From NCBI RefSeq assembly GCF_024713945.1, contig NC_134684.1:2709001-2773000 (forward strand): a stretch of DNA of 64,000 bases. The letters are read 5' to 3'. The notes under the pieces were generated by a model. The model worked only from the letters and a program-made list of their open reading frames with translations, did not search any database and was not told the origin of the DNA. The translations under genes were made by a program, and so were the position numbers. The DNA is from Dermatophagoides farinae. Lineage: Eukaryota > Arthropoda > Arachnida > Sarcoptiformes > Pyroglyphidae. Each line of letters opens with the position of its first letter. The stretch's first letter is position 1. Shown piece after piece: positions 1-13,900 of this stretch.

Positions 1-53
1 TTATTCCGAAAATTTTTATCTTTCATTAGATTTTGTGCAAATAATCACAACAG

Positions 54-155
54 ATCATCATTATAATCTCAAGTGAAGCCAGCTACCAGAATCCTAAAGC
101 TGTTTTTGATCCGGCATCTAATAATGATCATTTTCAATTATTAATCAACGATTGA
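54..155 (+). CDS. possible last exon of an upstream gene (partial)
   Basis: A short open segment follows a CAG acceptor at 51-53 and ends at TGA 153-155. It encodes about 33 residues, including SYQNPKAVFDPASNNDHFQL, which is not low complexity. The same frame has stops at 27-29 and 42-44, so any exon must begin after them. The stretch also lacks the T-runs typical of the surrounding non-coding DNA. I do not recognise the protein, and it could be chance or untranslated sequence. Confidence 0.25.
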   Translation: MIIIISSEASYQNPKAVFDPASNNDHFQLLIND

Positions 156-3100
156 TTGCTTTTCATTATTATCAATTATTATTTAGAAATTGTTTTTCTA
201 TTTTCTTTTCTGATGATTAATCTCAAATTTTCTTATGATGATGATTACTTGATTACAATCAATTTATAATCGAAACTTGTTAAGCCAACTTTAGGAATTA
301 TTCTGCACGATGATGAAGAAGAGAAAGAAAAAAATGGAGAGGTGAAAGCATAAAGCATTAATAACCATTTGATGACATTCTTCATTGATCAAAAAAAAAT
401 TTTATTATCATGTAATTTTTCATCACTTGGGAGCTAAAGTTTATTTCATTTTTTTTTTGCTGTTTGCTAGGCAAAATGGACGTAAAAAGAGAATTAATTT
501 TCAATTTTTTTTTTTGTTGAACGAAAACTACAATTAGTTATCCAACTTTTCCAATGTAATAAAAAAAAATTGTTTCTGAAACTTTTTTTTGCCCGTATGT
601 AATATGTAATATCAGTGAGAATCATTTTTTTTTATTCTCCACTTTTAACGACATGAAAAAATGTTTAAATTCTTGTGAATTGCAAACAGTGGAAAAAAAA
701 GTTTGCACCCGATTCGTATGAAATTGTTAATAAATTTCATTTTTTTTTCCAAATAGAAATTTGTAAAATTGATTTGACTTTGTCAATCACAGACCAGAGG
801 AGGAAAAAAAATCAAATACCGATAAGAAAATAAGATTTTCAAATTAGACTGAAAGCTTTATTTTTTGTTTCTCGGTAAATCATTTCAATTTTTTCCCAAT
901 CATTTTGTGAGGACTCTACGAATGTCATTTGGACGTTTTTTTTTCTTTGTTGCTGTCAGAAATCTGCTTATCGTTTTGAATCATCATTATATGTATGTAT
1001 GTATGTCTTTTGCAATTTATTTCATTACATGACAGAACCGTGGATTCTTTATTCATCGCTAACGATAGAGATTTAGATCAGTGATCACTAATCAGTATGG
1101 CCAATTTATAAATAAAAAAAATCATGAAGAATTAAGAAATATTGGAAAAAGAAATATATCATAGATAGGTTAATTAAATTCCAACCCAATGACAGATAAA
1201 ATCCAACAACAACAACAAATGTACATCCAACAAAAAAAAATCCAACGAAAATCTCATCTTTATATTCATTTTTTCTCTGGTGTTCCACCAACGAGAATAA
1301 CAAACAAACAAAAAAATGATTCAATATTTAGTTTAGTCAACTTGAATCTTTAAAAATTTTTCATCATCGATGACAATATTTGGTGATGGTGATGATTTAT
1401 ATCTTTTAATTAAATCAATTCACTTTCCGATTGAAATTCCGATTGAAATGCTGTTGTTTTTTTTTGTTTTTCAACAATTCATTGAATTCTTATCATAATC
1501 TTTTCGTATGAACAGTTTGGTATGGAAAAAAAGGATTGAAATAATATTACAATATCCATTGTGATTCATTGGAAAAATTTTCCATACATTTTTTTTTACC
1601 ACTTCAGTATGTATTGTGGAAAAAAAAAATTCTTTACGGTTTTGATACAATGACAACGACACTGTTTTAGTGGTGATGATGGCAATATATTATTGTTTTA
1701 AGAAGATTGTTTTCATAAAGAGAGAAAAAAAAATTTGAAGCCAAAAAAAAAAATTGGAAAGTTTCTCCGAATCATATCATAACTATTATCTTTTTCTGAA
1801 ATAATTTTTTTTCCAGTTTTTTGCCGTTATCTTCATTCGACCAGAGACAGAACCAGGAGAACCAGATGATGTGGTTTTAATTTTTGCGGTTTTTGTCCTA
1901 AATTTTTTTTTTTCGTTTCTTCTCAACTTTATCGTCTTGTGTTTTCTTTACTGTATTTTTTTTGTGGTTGTCATCATTGTAACTGCCATGTGTGTGTGTG
2001 TGTGTGTGTGATTTTTTCGTTTGGTTTGTTTGTGTTAATTTTTTACATTCAATCACTTGATAATGATTATGATGATGTTCCGTTTTCTTTCATTCGAATT
2101 TATTTTTTTTTTTCATTCTTCCTGTCAAGCAACTGTGGAGCAGATTAAATTTTTTTTTCTCTCTCTTTCTCTCTTTTTCTTTGTTGCATTTTCCTTTTCA
2201 TCATTTTCTTATTTTTTAGGTTTCAGTATTTTTTATCATTTTTTTTTCTATTTCAACATGTGATGATAATGATCCAGTTGAAATTGATCAAAGCACGGTC
2301 GGTGTCTATTTTGAACCAATAATGGATGGAATTTCCTATTTTTTTTTTGCTTTTGCTTTCACTATGTGTTTGTTAGTTTGTTTGTTCCCGGCCCAAAGGA
2401 AAAAAAATAGAATTTTCTCTTACTTGGTCAAATCGGATGTCCTTTTTCTTGTGTGTGTGTGTAAGTTATTTTCAAAAAAAAAAAAATTGAATGACATGGT
2501 GTTCAGAATAAAGATACGCAATAATGAATATAATGGGCCGAAAAACCAAACCAAACCAAAACAAAAAGTCAGTTGAAAGAATGAAAAAAAAATTGGAAGT
2601 GAAGAATAATTTTTTAGCAATTTAGATCATCATTATATTCTGTCTTCTTGTTGTTGTTGTTGTTGTGTGTTTGTTTGTTGGGCACCACAAGAAGAAATGA
2701 TGATGGAAAAAAAATTTTCTGTTTTTTTTGGTAAAGTCAATTTTTTGAATAGTCAGATCACGTAAAATAAATGTGTGTGTGTGTGTGTGTGTGTTGTAGG
2801 TTGTAGGCTCGAGTTTTTCATTTTTTTTCTCTTCTCATACGATACAATATTTGTGTGTGTGTAGTATATGTCACGATACGGGAATCCATTGGCAAATTCC
2901 ATAATTTTCATGTTTTTTTTTTGCTGTCTGTATGTAACCATCATCATCATCATCATCATCATCATTATTATTATTATCATTTCGTTAGTATTATTATCAT
3001 TATTACCGTACTATTCTGTATACAGAATTTGATTATGTTTTTTTTTCTCTTTCATCCGGGTCAATTCTATATCATGTGTAAAACATACATACATATCTTT

Positions 3101-4411
3101 TAATATGTTACCAGTGTTTTTTTTTGGTTTTATTTTGTTCATTCAATCTTCAATGTCAGGTGATCTTTTGAACATTTATATTCATTTATCTTCATTATTC
3201 TTCTAGAATTTGTTGAATATTCTTAATTTCAGTAAATTCTTATTCATACATCATCTTGCAAAAACAAAACAAAACAAAACAAAAAATCACGAAAACAATA
3301 TATGAAAATCAATCAAATTCCATTAACCTTATTGATTTTCTTCTTACCCTATGCTTATTATTGGGTACATCAAAAAAAAAAAAAAAAAAAATTCGGGGCG
3401 TTTACCGATAAATATTTGTTTTTTTTTTGTTTTTCTTTGGTTTTCATATATGTTTTGCATACAACGTTTGAATTATTATTCGTGTGTGTGTGTGTGTGTG
3501 TGTCATTATTTCAATTATTGTAATTTGTAATGTTTTGTTGTTTTCATGCCAAAATTATTTCATCATTTCTCGTGCTTTTTTTGATGGATAGAATCAATGA
3601 TGATGAGGACGGTTATTCAAACGGATTGTTTTTTCATTCATTCATTTTTTTTGTTCGCTTGATATTCGATCGTTTCAGATCATTTTTTTCCTTTCTCTCT
3701 CACTCTCACTGTGTTCAATGTAGCTTGACATCGATGGCATATAGTGTTTGAAACTGAATAATGATTAGATGGAATGGCAAATAAGGCAGAAAAAAAACCG
3801 TTGGAAATATTTCAATTAAAATAATTGTCTCAAACTACTCGATACATAAAACGGTAATAACGATTCGAAAATATATTTTTCATTGCAAATTATCAATGAT
3901 GAAAATAACGAAACGAATTCTACTAAAATTAGAACGAATACAGAACATGTTGACAGTGCACATGTATTATTGACAAATTGTACAATATATTCAATATAAT
4001 GAAAAAAATAGGAAATGGATCAGCAAAACTGGCGGCTATAGGGTTGGTAAAGCCAAAAAAAATTTTTTTTTTTGTATGCGTGCGTTCATTCGAATAAAGC
4101 ATTTAAATTGTGTATATCATGCGTTCATCATGTAGTAGGCATGTTTATTGTTGGTATATGAAACATTTACCCGGCAAACTCAACTGCAGACCTATTGAAA
4201 GTAATGTAAACACTTTGGATCGTTTGAACTGGTTGTCAGTTGAAAAAAGTCAGCCACTAGATTCAGATCGAAAAAATTGAATGTTTTTTTTTTTGTACAA
4301 AATTCTAATGCGTATGTGCGCGTTTGTGTGTTTATTCGTGTGTTTGTCTTGGCAATTTTTTTAGAATTGGCGGCAAAATTAATAATTAAAATAACAAAAA
4401 AAAAATTCTGA
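156..4411. other. non-coding flank upstream of the WAP/Sushi/Ig gene
   Basis: I see no convincing exon here. The stretch has many T8-T10 runs, (TG)n at about 1988-2010, 2770-2793 and 3481-3503, an ATC run at about 2938-2980, and an A18 run near 3371. From about 3750 to 4200 the long T-runs thin out, which would fit a proximal promoter or 5' leader, but I cannot identify a core promoter element. Confidence 0.6.
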
Positions 4412-4955
4412 ATGATCATTCACATAATAATGATGTTGAAATATATAATTCCATCATCTGTATCCATATCATCATCATCATCATCATCATTACAAATGTT
4501 TAGAACGTTTCAATTAATTCTAATCATTTGTTGTATCATTCCATTAATTTCATCATCATCATCATCATCATTATCAACATTAGATCATTCACAAAAACAT
4601 TATCACAATAATCATCATCACATTAATGAACACAAACTGCATCATCATCGACAAACTGATGATTATTCGACAAATATCGTTAGCCATGGTCATTCAATTC
4701 GATATTATGATGATGAAGATGATGATAATAATAATAATAAAATCTATAAACGAATACGTAAACATTCACGTTCATCGTTGATTGACGATGATTCAACATC
4801 ATTACCAATAAGTGGTGATGATCATGAATCAAACATACCAGTTTCGGATATTAGTGTGCAGCCAGAATTATCATCATCGATAATCGATTTCAATTATATA
4901 ACTAATGGTGAAAATAATAATATTACCGATCATTTGTCAACAATCGATGGTGAAG
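4412..4955 (+). CDS. exon 1: signal peptide and acidic/His-rich spacer
   Basis: An in-frame TGA at 4409-4411 immediately precedes the first ATG at 4412, so the protein begins at or after it. The ATG at 4496 gives a cleaner signal peptide: MFRTF, then a hydrophobic core of Leu/Ile/Cys, then Ser. I think 4496 is the likelier start. The remainder is low complexity: Ser, His/Asn, Asp/Asn, plus a short basic stretch KRIRKHSRS. The exon ends in GAAG before the consensus donor GTATGT at 4956, phase 1. Confidence 0.8.
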
Positions 4956-7900
4956 GTATGTGATGAATTTTTTCTTGTTTTTTTTTTAGTTATAGTACGA
5001 CAAACAATGTGGATATATTAATATTATTAAATTAATTTTAAACATCATACAGAACAAACAAAAATGCCAGGTGAACATATTTATCATTTTATTTATGGAA
5101 TTTTTATTGTCTTTGCAAATATGTTGAATGGATTGAGGCAACAACAGAAAAAAATGAGAATCGCAATAGAATTCCGTGAAATAATCACTGGAATTCTTTT
5201 CAGATTTTTTTTCTTCGCTTCGAGCATCTGTCTTTTGTTTTCTCAATATAACTCGATCATTTTTCCATGATTGAAATTGAATGAAAATTAAATTCATGTG
5301 TTCATGATCATGTTTTCCTTTGGGCGATTTTTTTTCTTCGCTTGCCATTATTTCATAATTTATTCTGTCTGTTGATATACATATCATTCATTCATTCATT
5401 CATTCATCAGTTATGTGACCAATTATTCTGCCTTTTTTTCCAAATATTAACACTTGTTTTTTTTCCTTCAACCATCAACAACCATTGATTCTTTATGGTC
5501 GTCTCTTTTTTTATTTGGATACAAAATTTCAATGTTTCCAAAACAGTGAATGTATCAATTACGATGTACAGAGAGAGAGAGAGAGAGAAAAAAAAATTCA
5601 ATAAGATTTTTTTCAATAAGTGCAAAAAAAAAGTTAAAACTAGAAATAAAATAAAAAATTTGCAATTCAAATCCGTAACAAAACAGAATAAAAAAAAATG
5701 CCAAACACAGTACTTTTTTTTTGTTTTTCGTATAAATAATCACGGGTGAAAACCAAAAATGGAGAAATGAAAAAAAAAAATTCTACTAAAGTTGAATGAA
5801 TCTTGAAATTCTAAAGAAAAAAAAACTACAGTGGTATTATTTTTTCTTTGTAGAATATCATGCTTGTTTGATATATACAATATTAAAATAATGATGATGA
5901 TGATGATGATGATTTGAATATGGTTTCTTCCCCCCCGCACGATTTTTTTTTCTTCTTTCAAAACATAAAGTATCAAAGCAGCGGAAAAAAACTTTGTTGT
6001 CATTTGAACAAGTGACAATGATGATGATGATGTTGGTGCCCGATAGTTTTCGATCATTTGTTGAACAAATTTTTCATTGTCGTCAGAATTCTTATCATTC
6101 GGCAATGGGGGGAGGGTTGTGAAAAAAGTCTATTCAAATCCCTAAAACAAACAAAATCATTCACTTCTTTTTGTTTCTACAAACAAACGAATATTTGCAT
6201 GAATTCTTTTGGTTCTCGCCTCTTTTTTTTACTGCGAAAAAAAGATCAGAAATCATAGAAAAAAATACCGAAGAAAAAGTTTTCGTAATGCATTATTTGA
6301 TGCCCAGAAAAAGGAATAACCGTCTTTTTTCCAATAATCATTATAAAATTGATTTCTGCAATATTAACGGTAAAACAAAACAAAAAAAACAGAAAAACTC
6401 AACAACAGGATTGATTGAAAAATGTATTGAATTTTTCAGGAAAAACAAAATCATAATTCAAAATTTAAAGTTATTTTTTTTTTGCTCGAATCAAACAAAA
6501 TAACCAGAATTGGCAAACATACTTTTTCAGATATATTTTTCATTTAATTTTCAATTTTTTTTTCCATTTTACGTTTTGTTAACAGTGAACGATTTATTTT
6601 ATGAAAATGGATTTTTGTCATCATCATCACCATCACCGTTGCAACATTGTGCTGCTGTTGTTTGTCGTCGATTTTTGTTTTTCGTTTTTTTTTTTTTTTT
6701 TGATACTTTAAAGTTTGTACAAAATCTTTCAGTCAAATCTAGCTTTCTGATGATGGTGACATATATAAACGGTTTTTTTTTCTCTTCAATAATGATATTA
6801 CTAACATTGGTTATACACCATCATTATCACACACACACACACACAGAATTTCAAATGGTATTCGCTAATTTGTTTTATTCTCTTTACCACTTTCATTGGT
6901 ATTCACATTTATTCATCGGCATTTGCCTTTTGATGGTGATGGTGATGATTTTGGTGAAAAAGCTACACTAGCAGCTTGAACAAGAAATGTTGTTTGCATC
7001 CATGAAACAAAAAAGTCCATTTTGAAAGTCATTAATGAAATAATATACAACAATGGTGACATTGATATGGACAGGAAAAAAAACCATTTTTTTTTCTCTC
7101 ACTCAACGCTTCATCTACAAAATGAATATGAAAATGTGAAAGGTAGACGATAAATGTATCCAAAAATAAATCCATTTATGAGAGAGAGTGAGAGAGTGAG
7201 AGAGAGAGAAAATGAACAAAAGCAGAATCCATGATGGAACCAATTAGTTGTTGACATTGTGACATTGTTTCGACAATGGTAATGTGTGTGTGTGTGTGTG
7301 TTGTTTAATGTGTTTTTGTTTATCACTATCCAGTGGTTTTATTTTACTTGTTAAATGTCATTTTATATATTTATATTTATATTACACTGATGACAAGATT
7401 TTATCCATTTTTTTTCTTCACATCTATTGTTTAATGAAAAAATTCTTTTCAATGTTAAAATCACAGTTTTTATTTTCCATTCAATGGAACTTGTTATGGC
7501 GTTTGGAAAAAAAACCATCATTAATTTTTCCTCATCATCAATTTTCATAGTCATCATCATCATCATCATCATGATCATTATTGAATTGAATTTTTTTTTT
7601 GTTCGCCACAATTGTTAAAATACCGTTTTGAAATCATTTTTTTTTTTTTTGATTCAAGAATCGACATAATAATACCGTTCCATTTATTGATGATTCAAGT
7701 TTCACACTTCATTCACTTTATCATCAATTTATAGGCAATATATTTAGACTTATTTATTCACTTACGCCCATAAAAAAATAGAATTTTTTTTCGTATACAA
7801 TTGAAACAATCTACGAATCGAAAAATGAAGCTAAACAAAAAAAACAACAACAACAAGAATCGATGAAAGTATTTCAAATCTCTTAGTCAAATAACGTTTG

Positions 7901-10900
7901 TTTTTTTTTCTTGGTTTGATGATTGAAAATAATTTGATTTTTATTGCCATTACCATCTCATCATCATACGCCTTGTATAGATATTATTGTTGTTATTGTT
8001 GTTGTTATGATGATGGAACCTGATTCATGAATCATAGTAGAATTTTATTGCATTTTGATATATAATGGTTCGTTTGCCATTCTTAACTTAGTTTTTATCA
8101 ATTTTTTTATTGCCCATCATCATCATTCCAGTCTAAATATTGGAATAGAAGAAAAAAGAAAGAAATTTTCATTGCACAATGATGATGATGATGGCCAAGA
8201 AGAATTTAACAATGGCCACAGTAGTTTTGAATTTGAGAATATCATAAAAAAAATGAATTTTTAACACAAAAAATTTCAAATTCAATTTCATTTTTTTATT
8301 CATTCCTTGCTGCTAAGATTTTTGATTTTGTTTTTTTTGTTCCATTCGTTTTTCATCTTACCATCATCATCATAATCGGGATTCGTTTCGAATGCAAAAA
8401 AAATTGCCTCTTGGGAAATGTTTCTTTACTCTCAAATGACTAGGTATTGTTGTCCGTTATTTTTTTCCGATGTTTTTTTTCTGATATCCACATTGATTGA
8501 CTATCGACTACGTATATATATTGTCCGGATTCGAATTTTCATTTTTTCAATACCAAAAAAAAAAAATTGCTCATCTTTTTTTTCTGAACAAGCAAAAAAA
8601 AAAATCCCAATCCAAAGGTGAATGAAAAATTCAATTGAATCATTAATGTTCTAAAAATAGGAAAAAGCAAAAAAAAAAAAAAAAGATTTCTACTCTCTTG
8701 AGAACATTTTGATTGGTTTGTTTTTTGGCCTTTTTTTCCACTAGCTGTTTCACGTGGAATGCACCTTTTTTCTCTGAAAAAAATGTACATCACATTGGAT
8801 TTAAGATTTTTGATGGTCAAAATTTCTCAAAAGATTAAATTCCGCTTATCGAATCCATCTATATCAACATTGATAGAGAATAACATAGAAACATGTATTG
8901 AGTGGTGAAAAAAAAATAAAAAAAAATACAATGTGTATTTGAATGGTCGTTTATCATTTACACATGGTCGATTTGTATTTGCATTTGTTTTTTTTTATTG
9001 TATAACAAACAACAAGAATGGTGTGTGTGTGCGAGTTATTCTTTCGAAGAAAATCATTCTCACTAGAATTGACTTTGATTACAATGAACACGAAACATTT
9101 GTTACTAATAGTTATTTTTTTTCTGCTTCATTTTCATCATTCCACATCATCATGTGGACCATTATTTGTGGTAATGTTTTTTTTTCTTCTTTCAATTCTT
9201 TTTTTTCTTTGCAATCATATACCACAAATACCGGAAAAATGTTCATTGAGTTAAATGGTCATTTAACCAGGGAAAAAAAATTGTCACTAACTATGACAAT
9301 CATACTATGATACGTAGCCGGTCAGTAGTTTCACTCTCTAGATTCAACTCGATTATTATTGAATCCTCTTGTTTTTGTTCATGGCCAATATAATAATTCA
9401 TGGCCTTGTTCCCGTGGGCAACTATTAGCTTCTTTTTTACCTATAAAAAATTTTTTTTTCTGTCACATTCTCAATGCTTGTTGATGATGTTTTTTTTCTA
9501 TGATATGTGAGGCTAGAATAATTTTCACCAGAATCCATTGCTCTCATCATGTTTCTTCATTCCGAATTCTGTGGAATTTGTTCCATTTTTTATTTTTTTT
9601 TTCACAAAATTCATGTCGTTTATTATGAAAAATATGGACAACAAATGACTCACATATATATATATGAGAGGCAATAGATCATTTATTCCAACTTGAATCA
9701 GTCGACAATGATGAAACGAACCATACATCATATATAATAACATCGATGACAACAAAAAAAAATCGAGACATTTGTATTGAAAATAAGAATACCTGGCCAT
9801 AATAATATTATTAATGGACAGAATATTCTACTTTTGCGCTTGTGTGTGTGTGTTGAAGATGATAGTGAAAGGGAAAAAATGAATAGTGGAATTTTTTTGT
9901 TGTTGTTGTTGTTGAACAACAAAAATAGAATCAAGTGGCTTATTGAAGTTTTTTTTCAGCCTGGTTGATCAGATGATTTTTAGAGAATTTCATATACAAA
10001 GTTTTTTTCTTCTCAAACAAAACAAAATTATATCCAAATGATGATGATGATGATGGTGTTGATGAAGATAAATTGTTGTTGGTAACTATAGAATTTCAAT
10101 CTTTTTCATTTTTTCATTTTTTTTTTTTTGGTTGTAATGGACGCATTTCGTTTGTTTGTTTGTTGATGATGAACGATGATGACAAAAATTTTTGTCATAG
10201 CAATTTTTTTTTTTACAAAAATACATAGTTGCATGAAAAAAAGGGGCTATGAGTAAGAGAAAAAACTCTGGAATTTTGGATTCTGGTTGTTGTACAGTGT
10301 ACATATCGTATGTATAGCCTCTGGGTTCATAAATGAATGTGTGTGTGTGTGTGTGCGTTTTTGTTTGTTCTCATTTTGTAATGAGCGAGAAAAAAAATTT
10401 CACTATGGTTGTCCGGTTTTTATCTGCATTTATTCATTAATTCATTTTCATTCATGCCTCACACAAAAACATTTTGTTTGTATGTCCAGTGACCGGATTT
10501 CCGTTTTAACCAACGAAAAAAAAAATAAAAATACTTTTTCTGCCATCGGGTACATTTTTTTTTTTTGCTTTTCATAATTTTTTTTCCCTTGATTTTCTAG
10601 ATAATTCTCAAGAATTTTTTCTCAGGAAAACCACAAAAATATTATTTGCTTCGATTATTTCTTTGAATAGTTTCACTACTGATGATGATATTTTTGTCAA
10701 AAAAAAAAAAAAGTTTTCAATTCAAGTATCATTACATTGAATCGTTGTTCATACAAAATTTTTTTCCTCTACCATCATCAAACGAAAATATTCAATGACA
10801 AAATTTGTACCATGAAAAATTCTTGTCATTTTGTCATACCATAATATTAACGTATTTTTGATCGATAATCATTTCAACAAATTTCATAAACTTGTTACCA

Positions 10901-13900
10901 GAAAAAAAATCATCATCATACTACATTCTGACCTTTTTATTCAGACATGTCAAATCATTTTTTTTTCTCACTTCTATTACGAGAAAAAAAAATGTTTTGT
11001 CACACACACAAACATTGATTTAGATATGTTTCAGAATTTTTTTTTTCTTCGTTTCTTATAACAACTTCGTGGTTGTCATCGCGTTTGTCATTGATTTATG
11101 ATGACATAAACATTGAATGTTACAATACAGAATTATTTTTTTTTCTGTCTAGAATGATGGCCAAAAAAAAAGTGAAAATCAAATCGGTCCACAACTAAAC
11201 CGAAGACAATATATCTGACAAACTTGTTTTTTTTTTTGGTGATTGGATTGGACACATGCATATGATGATGGAAAAAAATTCGTTCCCATTGAAATTAGTT
11301 ATTTTTGATGGATTTTTTTTTCATTATTTATAGAGTCGATAAAGCTTTGGATAAAATCGATTCTATCATATGAATATATCGATTCTCTGTTTCCGCAGAT
11401 TTTCATATTGAATTTTTTTCTTTTTTTTTCTCTCTATTTGACGTACAAAATATAAATTCACGTTGGCAATAGGTAAAGCTTTGCCAAATTTTTTTTTCTT
11501 CAGTTCCGCGATGGGCTCTATTTTTTTTTTTTTTTTTTTTTGTTCGGTCCGTTGGTTTTGCATGAATTGATTGATCGTTCACGTTGATCTAAACATCGAT
11601 CAGAATTGTTCGTGTCACTTTGTGTGTGTGTGCGTGTGTGTGTGTGTGGATTCAAAGTGATTACATAGCTTTAATCATGAAAAATAAGTTAATTCCTGTG
11701 AAATTTAGTTTCTCTCCAATTACATGATTGCTGGTTGACTAGGCAAAAAATTTAAGATGAATATTACGATCAACATTACGGAAGAGAAGTGTATATTCAA
11801 TATTAATGTATCTGGATCTTCTTTTCCATTTCTTCTGCTGGTTTTTTTCTATTCTGGATTTTGTTTTCACTATTTTTTTTTCATTATTCATAGATGATAC
11901 ATCGATAACATATGATGATCGTCTATGTCCAAGAGATCGTGAAGAAGCTAAAGCACGTGGCCAATCATGTTTACGTAAATGTAATTCACATAAAGATTGT
12001 ATATCATCAAAACGTCGTTGCCTTTGTGATGGTCTTTGTGGTTGGAGCTGTATACGACCCGGTATGTAATTGGCCAATTCTATGTTGTTTTTGTTGTTGT
12101 TTTGTTCCAGAATATTTTCACAATTCCCAAATTTTTTTGCATGATGTCATTTTTTTTCTTTCTTTCTTGAATCCATTTTTTTTTCGTTGTTCGAAACGAA
12201 AGGTTTTTTTCCAGATTGTTTTGTACTCCTGAATCAATTCAGTTTTTTTTCCCCTATACCTTTTGCGCATTTGTTCCTGTCTGAACATCTGAGTCTGAAT
12301 TAAATTCAATTTGAAATTCAATTCAATTCAATTTTATGCTTATTTTTTTTTCATTTTCCTATTTCACGCCATCGGGTTTGGATACGGTGCCCATTTTTTT
12401 TCCTCTTTGCCACTGCTGAATTATATTTGGATCGCAACAACAACAACAACAACAAAATTCCTTCAACTGATGATGTAATTCAATTCAGATTTAAATTGTG
12501 AAGAATTACCAGGCGTCGCTAACAGCCGTTACACATTAACGAATGAAAATTTTTTCCATTCAAAATTGATTTACGAATGTGACCCCGGTTTTATTATGTC
12601 CGGCACTGGACGTGAACGTATTTGTCAAGGTGATGGTTCCTGGAGTGGTTGGCCACCACAATGTAAAACTAGACGTATGTATTCATTTTTTTTCCTGTGG
12701 AATTTTCTTTCCTATACTAAGGAATTTTTCATTTTTTTCCAATAATGATGATAACAAAATTTTCTTGCCATTTGCTTCTACATTCAAATTGATTCTCTCA
12801 TGAATTAATCATTTTTTTTTCGATTCTTTTTTTTGATTCCATCCACCGCCGTTGCCATTATCATCATCATCATCATTGATAAATTTGTCTTTACTGGCCT
12901 ATTCAATTCATTTACTTTCGACAACAAACAATAATTTTCTCTTCTCTTCTCTTCTCTCGACAGCTGTTTGTGGAACACCACCATTCATACCACATTCAAA
13001 ACATTCAGATTTAGTTGGCACCGAATTTGAGCTAAATAAAACCGTTATATATGAATGTTTCAATGGTTATGAACCAAATGGTTCAACTGAAGCATTATGT
13101 GTCCATCGTAATGATACAGTATTTTGGTCGATCGATTTAATTTGTGTTCGTATGTATTTATTCATCATCATCATCATCATCATTTCATTATTATTATCAT
13201 CATGATCATGATTATTATAAATTCTGCATGAAATTTTGTCTATTCCTATTCTGATGCACATTATTATCAAAAAAAAAGAAAAAAAATTTTCATTTTCTAC
13301 TCATTTTATTCAATTTTTTTTTATTATGATCATAAAATTGAATTACAATGCAATTCGAGAATTGAAATTGAATTTTTTTTTTTTGAAAATGAACTCGACT
13401 GTAGAATACAATTGAAAATTTAATTTTTTTTTCTTTTTGCCAATGATAATGTTCATTTGTTCATTATACAATGTAAAATTGCCTTTTCTTCTTCTTTATT
13501 TGGCTTTTTCACCATTATTCTGTATTATTTTTTTTCTACTACTATTTTTGTCAGGTAAAAATTGTGGTGATCCAGGTAATATTGAAAATGGTTATAGAAA
13601 AATATCTGGCTATGTATTCACATCGAGTGTTAATTATTTTTGCAATGATGGCTACATATTGGCTGGACGTGCATTACATTATTGCCAATCCGATGGACAT
13701 TGGGGCGGAGAATTACCTGTATGTAAACGTAAGTTTCAGTCAATGATCATAACAATTTTTTTTTATTGATAGTGATTCAGGAAAATCAAATTCGTTAGAA
13801 ATTAGTTGAATACAAAATTCAAAAAGAAATTTCATTTTCTGCCCACAAATTCTTGGAAATTACTTGTGATTAGTTTTGATTTATAACAAGATAGTTTACT

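Noticed and set aside
11806-11893. Hydrophobic N-terminal extension directly before the WAP domain (alternative signal peptide)
   Set aside because: It reads through a T-rich polypyrimidine tract ending in a good TTCATAG acceptor, so it is most likely intron sequence.
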